NCBI GenBank assembly: GCA_963669155.1
Contig: OZ022576.1
Coordinates: forward strand, 8,267,948-8,331,947
Source of the DNA: Arbacia lixula
Taxonomy: Eukaryota; Echinodermata; Echinoidea; Arbacioida; Arbaciidae
DNA length: 64,000 nucleotides
Reading direction: 5' to 3'
Shown piece by piece: positions 59,256 to 64,000 of the stretch (positions are counted from its first letter, which is position 1; each line of letters begins with the position of its first letter). Made by a program: the position numbers and the translations under genes. Below the pieces are notes generated by a model, which was not told where the DNA came from, did no database searches, and saw only the letters and a list, made by a program, of their open reading frames with translations.

Positions 59256-61038
59256 ATTTGGGGTTCCTATTTGGCTCCCTCTGGTGAGATCAATGCGAGA
59301 CCCCAAGAAAGCCAGTACTGCCATCTTCCTGTAAACTTTAATAGTGTAATTCCATCTCTAAGAATAGAGATTTGACATAGTTCTAACAAATATATATTCT
59401 AGCATGTTCATCTCAGCTTTATTCATTACATACATGTATACTCTCTGCATTAGAATAAGTGTAAAGGAAAGGAGGGGTTTGATCAGATCATTCCAATGTT
59501 ATACAAATATATTTTGTATCAATTGTAGTTATTTATGTATATATAGACGTAAATCTTTTTCTAAAACTTTTATTCAGAATGAAGAGAAGTATATTCTTTC
59601 CACAATCATGCCATATTTCTTGATAGATAATAATATTTACATATATATATTTAAAATGAATATATTTTGATGAGCCTATTTCAGTATTACACATTTCAAA
59701 CAGTTTACATTTTATAATCTATATTTTATATTGACCATTATTTTCTTGACTTCATTTGCATTCTTTCATTTGACATGATGCATCAAGACATAAGATTAGG
59801 GTGATGAAAGAAAATTTGCAATATGCCATATTTGTATTGATAAGTATAAGATGTGTTTCTTTTTACATACTTTTGCCTTTTTTATCACGCCATTTTACAT
59901 GTCATTAACTTTAAGTGTAACTCATTCAATGTAAATTATGATATCAAATATTAAATTATGATGTTAAATTGCAAATGAATTTTATCTTTTATAATTTATT
60001 TTTTTCAAATGAATTGATGCAATAGAGAATATTCAAGACTCAGTCCATTGTGTAATTGTAATTATTATGAGTTGGTTACATTTTTTAGGGAGTGTTTTAC
60101 CTATCAGTCTTGAAGCTGATATTTAAGAAAATGTAGCAGCTGGAATTTTATTCATTTTAACTACTGTGTATTTTCCACGCATTATCAGTAAAATTAATTT
60201 GATTTTGAAATTGAAAATGTGAGTTTGAACTTGACATGGCATGAATCTATTTGTGGATGTATTTAATGTACCCAAAATAAGTGTTGAGTTTAATTCCAAT
60301 AATATTGCTCCCTCAAAACTTAAGCTTTTTCTTTGGGGGGAAATAATTTTAGATTTAATTATTCTATCTGAAACAAAATATTTTGCTACAGATATGTACA
60401 TGTTTTATTACAAGCAGGGTGAACTTTGGTTATGTTGAATATGTTATTTGTAAAACATTGGCAAATCCTGTGTACTAAAAATAACAAATATATAATATTT
60501 TGTTTCATTTTTTGGTTTTGAATTTCCGTACATTGTCAAGCAGGGTAGACTTGATATACCAACTAAAATACTTTATCAGCCATAAAAGTCATAGCTTTGT
60601 GGACATCTCAAAATTGTGTTCCTTTTTAGGAAAGGAAATATTGATTGAATAGCATTCCCTTTTTCATGTAAATGTTTTCCAAATGTGATACATTCTAATG
60701 TGTCATGATGGTAAGATAACACCTGTTGTCACATCAGGAATCAAATTATTCATATGATAGAAGAATAATACATTTATTTATGTTGAAAGTTTTGCTTTAC
60801 TTCATCAGCAGCTTGTTGGCTATAAATTATATATTATATCAAATTATATTTATGTTATTGGTCCTTTGTCAAAAACCTGATGAAATCTGTTAAAAAGTGC
60901 AATTAAAGTCTATTTTCAGGAAGAAGGAGGAATAATAGGTACACACCACACAGCAAAGAACAGCTGAATGGCATGCTCTAGTGAAGACCACACCAAAGCT
61001 CTGCAATGCCGGAGGAAGTGTAACTTCCCGTACCTAGG
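59256..61038. other. no gene recognised (possible distal AGMO 3' UTR)
   Basis: Very AT-rich with many ATTTA-like words; no exon seen. AGMO's polyadenylation site could not be fixed; one candidate AATAAA is at 61282-61287. Confidence 0.35.
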
Positions 61039-61111
61039 GGACCGTTATTCATAATAGGAAATTGGGGTTGCTATTCATAAAGTATGAGGATGCGTTTATG
61101 AATAACGGTCC
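61039..61111. repeat. 73-bp hairpin MITE
   Basis: GGACCGTTATTCAT (61039-61052) and ATGAATAACGGTCC (61098-61111) are perfect inverted repeats. Confidence 0.7.
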
Positions 61112-61588
61112 TCATGAAGAGAGAGTACACTCCCTGCAGATAATGAGGAATAAAGAAGTTTCATTTAGTGCCATAATGTATTGCCATGTGTATGAAAGCG
61201 TCAGATTATTTCCAAAATTAATGATGAAGGGCTATATAAAACATGGTATTTCATAAATTGTATTGACCTAAACTTGGATACAATAAATTTTGATAAATAC
61301 AACTTCTTTCTTTTGTGTAATATTTGCATCCGTAGAATCCATGCATGTCTGTTCTAAATAGGTAATACAATGTTGATGTCCAAGATGATGATGGTTAATA
61401 TGGTTAACATAATTATAATGCTTGCTCGCTCTCTTTTGCTCCTTCTCTGTGTCTTCCAACATGTTTCCCCATATGTTTTTCTCCTTCTTTCCCTTTCCAT
61501 ATCTCTCGGCACTCGATTCATATTATCTTCTTCCCATCTCATCCTCCCCAGCACATTCTCTTTCTCTGTCTCTAATAATCACCCCCTC

Positions 61589-61593
<5 letters not shown>

Positions 61594-61647
<54 letters not shown>
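61594..61647. repeat. (CA)n microsatellite
   Basis: Pure CA run preceded by a C-rich segment. Confidence 0.95.
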
Positions 61648-61650
<3 letters not shown>

Positions 61651-61827
61651 ATCCTTTGTCATCACCGATCACCTTTATATATCATTATATCATGTCAAAT
61701 GGAATGGTGCATGTATTTGTTGTGATTGTGCAATTGATAGTGATTTTCCTTTCTTTTACTTTTACCCGTCTAACCACTAGTGTGATACTCTTATTCCTAA
61801 TTACTAGAATGGCATACACTGTAGTTT

Positions 61828-61930
61828 ATTAACCCTCTGTGTGCCAGACAAAATGCTGCTCGATGTGATTAATGTGCATTGATGAAACAATCCACTAATG
61901 GCATGTTCAGGATTAACCCTTTGTGAGTCA
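61828..61930. repeat. two partial TTAACCCT-type MITE copies
   Basis: TTAACCCTCTGTGTGCCAG near 61830 and TTAACCCTTTGTGAGTCAG near 61915, both starting with the TTAA plus CCCT end seen at 4175. Confidence 0.4.
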
Positions 61931-62310
61931 GATGAAGTGCTGTTCTGTGGGAATTGCATCAATTGTGATTTAAAAAATACAGGCGACACCCAAAATAGTT
62001 GATATCGCAATGGACGTTGCATTGTCATTAGTCCTTCCATGATCACATTCATATTACTGAATGTTTTTCCTACTTCCTGTCTTCTTCCATGTCCCCCTCT
62101 TCTTCCTCTTACTCATTTTATTCCTCGTTTCTTTTCAATTTTATTCACCATGTCTTCCTCTTTTCTTCTTTAATCTCTTCTCTTCCTTCTTTCTCGTCTC
62201 ACATCGGGGCGTTAATTCTACGTCACCATTGTCCTCTCCTCTCACCACATCGTGCAGTTATACAATCGATGACTTACTCTTTCATAACTATGTGGAGTAA
62301 CACTCACATC

Positions 62311-62466
62311 CTATATAATACTTCCATCAGCATTCGACAACCAGCTTAATTTCATGAAATAATGTTTATTGCAATCACTTCGAGCGTTCAGCTGGTAGAC
62401 CGGGGGGTGGTATGGAAATGATGGATATTCCACTTCCTCTTCCGGACCTCCTTTCATATCCAGCCC
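62311..62466 (-). CDS. possible terminal exon of an unknown minus-strand gene
   Basis: After a minus-strand acceptor-like TTGGCAG, a 52-codon frame runs GLDMKGGPEEEVEYPSF... to a TAG at 62311-62313. A second frame of the same stretch ends in a TGA just before an AATAAA (62365-62370). Composition looks coding, but the polypyrimidine tract is poor and no upstream exon was found. No family recognised. Confidence 0.22.
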   Translation of the reverse strand, partial: GLDMKGGPEEEVEYPSFPYHPPVYQLNARSDCNKHYFMKLSWLSNADGSII

Positions 62467-62832
62467 CTGCCAACAAATAATGCTATGATTTGTTCTAGAA
62501 CTATACCCTCGGGTGTATCTTCAATCCTCCGAAAGGGTATTTTGCCATTGTACGAGCCATTCATCAAGTCAATCGCCAGGGGACTGTTTTTTACAGAATA
62601 TACCTTTACATGAAAGGTTCCTTTCGTTTATTGCTTGTTTGGGTGGACAGGCGGTTGTTTGATTGGTTGATTTCTGATCGGAATAATATCAAGTTCTATA
62701 ATCGTCATGACCGCGGATAATTTCCTATTTCTTCTCCGTCAATATTCTTGACGTGCGTTATATAGACCCCCAGATAATAATACTTAAATATCCGAAAAAG
62801 ATGTACACCCAAAGGGGGCCCATGAGGTTACC

Positions 62833-63020
62833 CCCCCCCCCCCCCCACCCCACCCCACCCCATGTTTTGTTTAAAATGATATTTCCTTAGTCCAAGTACC
62901 AAAGCCACGTATTACGCACATGTTTTATTTTCCGGCTAAATAACGTTTTGTCACTTATTACTTGTTTGTGTTTTGTGTTTGATATATAGCAAAGGGATTT
63001 TCGCCCCCCCCCCCCCCCCC
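62833..63020. repeat. two poly-C runs
   Basis: C homopolymers at about 62833-62846 and 63005-63020, prone to length error. Confidence 0.8.
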
Positions 63021-63787
63021 CTCCTTCATTTCTTTGTCATAAAAACCCCTGCCATTCTCCCGGGCCCTTCTACCCCGTGCATTATGTATACGTGCAGAAC
63101 CGATCACTAAATCATGACGACGGTGAATCATCGCTAGCATCTCATTCTGTGTGCGTGTCAGGGTGCTGGGGGTTTTGGCCAGTACCCCGGAGTCTCGGAC
63201 TCACGTCGATTCCCGCCTAATTCGGTATTTCCTAATTTCCCTATCTTTATGGTCAAATATGTCTACATCGCACGATCCACTCACCGTTTTAACACGAGCA
63301 GATTGATACATGGATGATATTAATTGTCCCGTGGGACTATAACAATACTCAATTGTGGTGCAGAAAATAATCTATTTATTATCATTTAAGCCTAATTATA
63401 TCTTTTGCAAGCAGAAAAAAATGTTGCTTAAAATAGATCAGGGATTATGTTGCATCTAGATTTTTTACTAACGTACCTCATGTTTGATTGTAACTATCAT
63501 GACCACATATAGAACCTGTTCAGTGTTCATAACTCATAACGTAATTCATTCCATGTTACAGTAGATAAATGTTATATAAAACATGTATCGTGCGACATAG
63601 CTATATTTTTTAACCTCTACGTTGTGTTATTAAACAACATGTGTTTGGAATGATCACACAAAAACACAATAAAACTAGACAAGTCACTTTGACATGTTAT
63701 CGATTAAGGTGAGGCATATACCGGTAACAACGTTGCTAACAAAAAAAAAAAGAGAGAATAAAATATCGTTTGAGACTTTGGGTAAAA

Positions 63788-63799
63788 CTTTATAAATAG
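63788..63799 (+). promoter_or_regulatory. possible TATA box at the right edge
   Basis: ACTTTATAAATAGGC is a strong TATA match on the plus strand. A gene starting near 63825 would run out of the window. No coding support: a following ATG near 63870 opens only about 11 codons. Confidence 0.25.
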
Positions 63800-64000
63800 G
63801 CACACATCACTGAGCAAAGTTTTGTGAGGCCAACATTTATAATTGTACAGACATCAACTTTGATCCATGGAATACATGGTCACCACGAAGCGTCTGAGAA
63901 GGAAGAATTAAAAGGATTAATAAGTAGAAAACCTGAAGGCCCGTCTTTGTTAGTTTGACATGAACAATTCGATTTTAAAGAATTGCGATACAAACATACG

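Overview
The window looks like nuclear DNA of a marine deuterostome invertebrate, most likely an echinoderm (sea urchin-like). Reasons: AT-rich intergenic DNA full of microsatellites, small exons with GT-AG introns of 0.1-10 kb, an alkylglycerol monooxygenase gene whose protein is close in length to the vertebrate one, a very large EMI/EGF-repeat gene, and a CR1-type LINE with a 2A-like peptide, a combination known from sea urchins. The species call is inference.

Layout: (1) 1-6.3 kb holds one good exon (930-1080, possibly the start of a globin-like protein), a TIR-bounded element stuffed with 157-bp tandem repeats (2585-3749), a small TTAA-flanked MITE and an ATC-rich microsatellite. (2) 6.5-8.2 kb is a complete minus-strand fatty acid-binding protein gene with TATA box, non-coding first exon and two coding exons. 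(3) 8.2-11.9 kb is gene-poor with CT and GT microsatellites. (4) 11.9-25.8 kb is a plus-strand gene of at least 15 coding exons for an extracellular protein: EMI domain, one 6-Cys EGF, 37 eight-Cys EGF-like units and a C-terminal six-cysteine module I do not recognise. Its first exon(s), including any signal peptide, were not found. (5) 25.8-34 kb is intergenic, with a diverged tandem array and an apparently full-length CR1-like LINE (about 29.09-32.99 kb, minus strand) with an open 1142-codon ORF. (6) 34.8-58.1 kb is a complete 12-exon AGMO (TMEM195) gene of 448 codons. Its ninth intron carries a whole-looking Ty3/Gypsy LTR retrotransposon (44257-55052, antisense, two 2442-bp LTRs) and then a large fold-back element. 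(7) 58.2-64 kb is gene-poor: a tRNA-derived SINE, a 23-bp minisatellite, hairpin MITEs, microsatellites, and weak hints of a minus-strand terminal exon and a TATA box.

The three recognisable host genes have unrelated jobs: intracellular lipid carriage, extracellular matrix or cell-surface adhesion, and ether-lipid cleavage. FABP and AGMO both touch lipid metabolism, but nothing suggests co-regulation. The strongest points for a second look are the EMI-EGF37 protein with its unrecognised C-terminal module, the exon layout of its repeats, the hydrophobic segment plus 2A-like motif at the N-terminus of the LINE protein, decayed copies of an AGMO intron-exon boundary inside the preceding intron, and a CRE-containing palindromic MITE whose four copies all lie within about 60 bp of exon ends. 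All exon boundaries were read by eye from splice sites, reading phase and protein family patterns; there is no transcript evidence.
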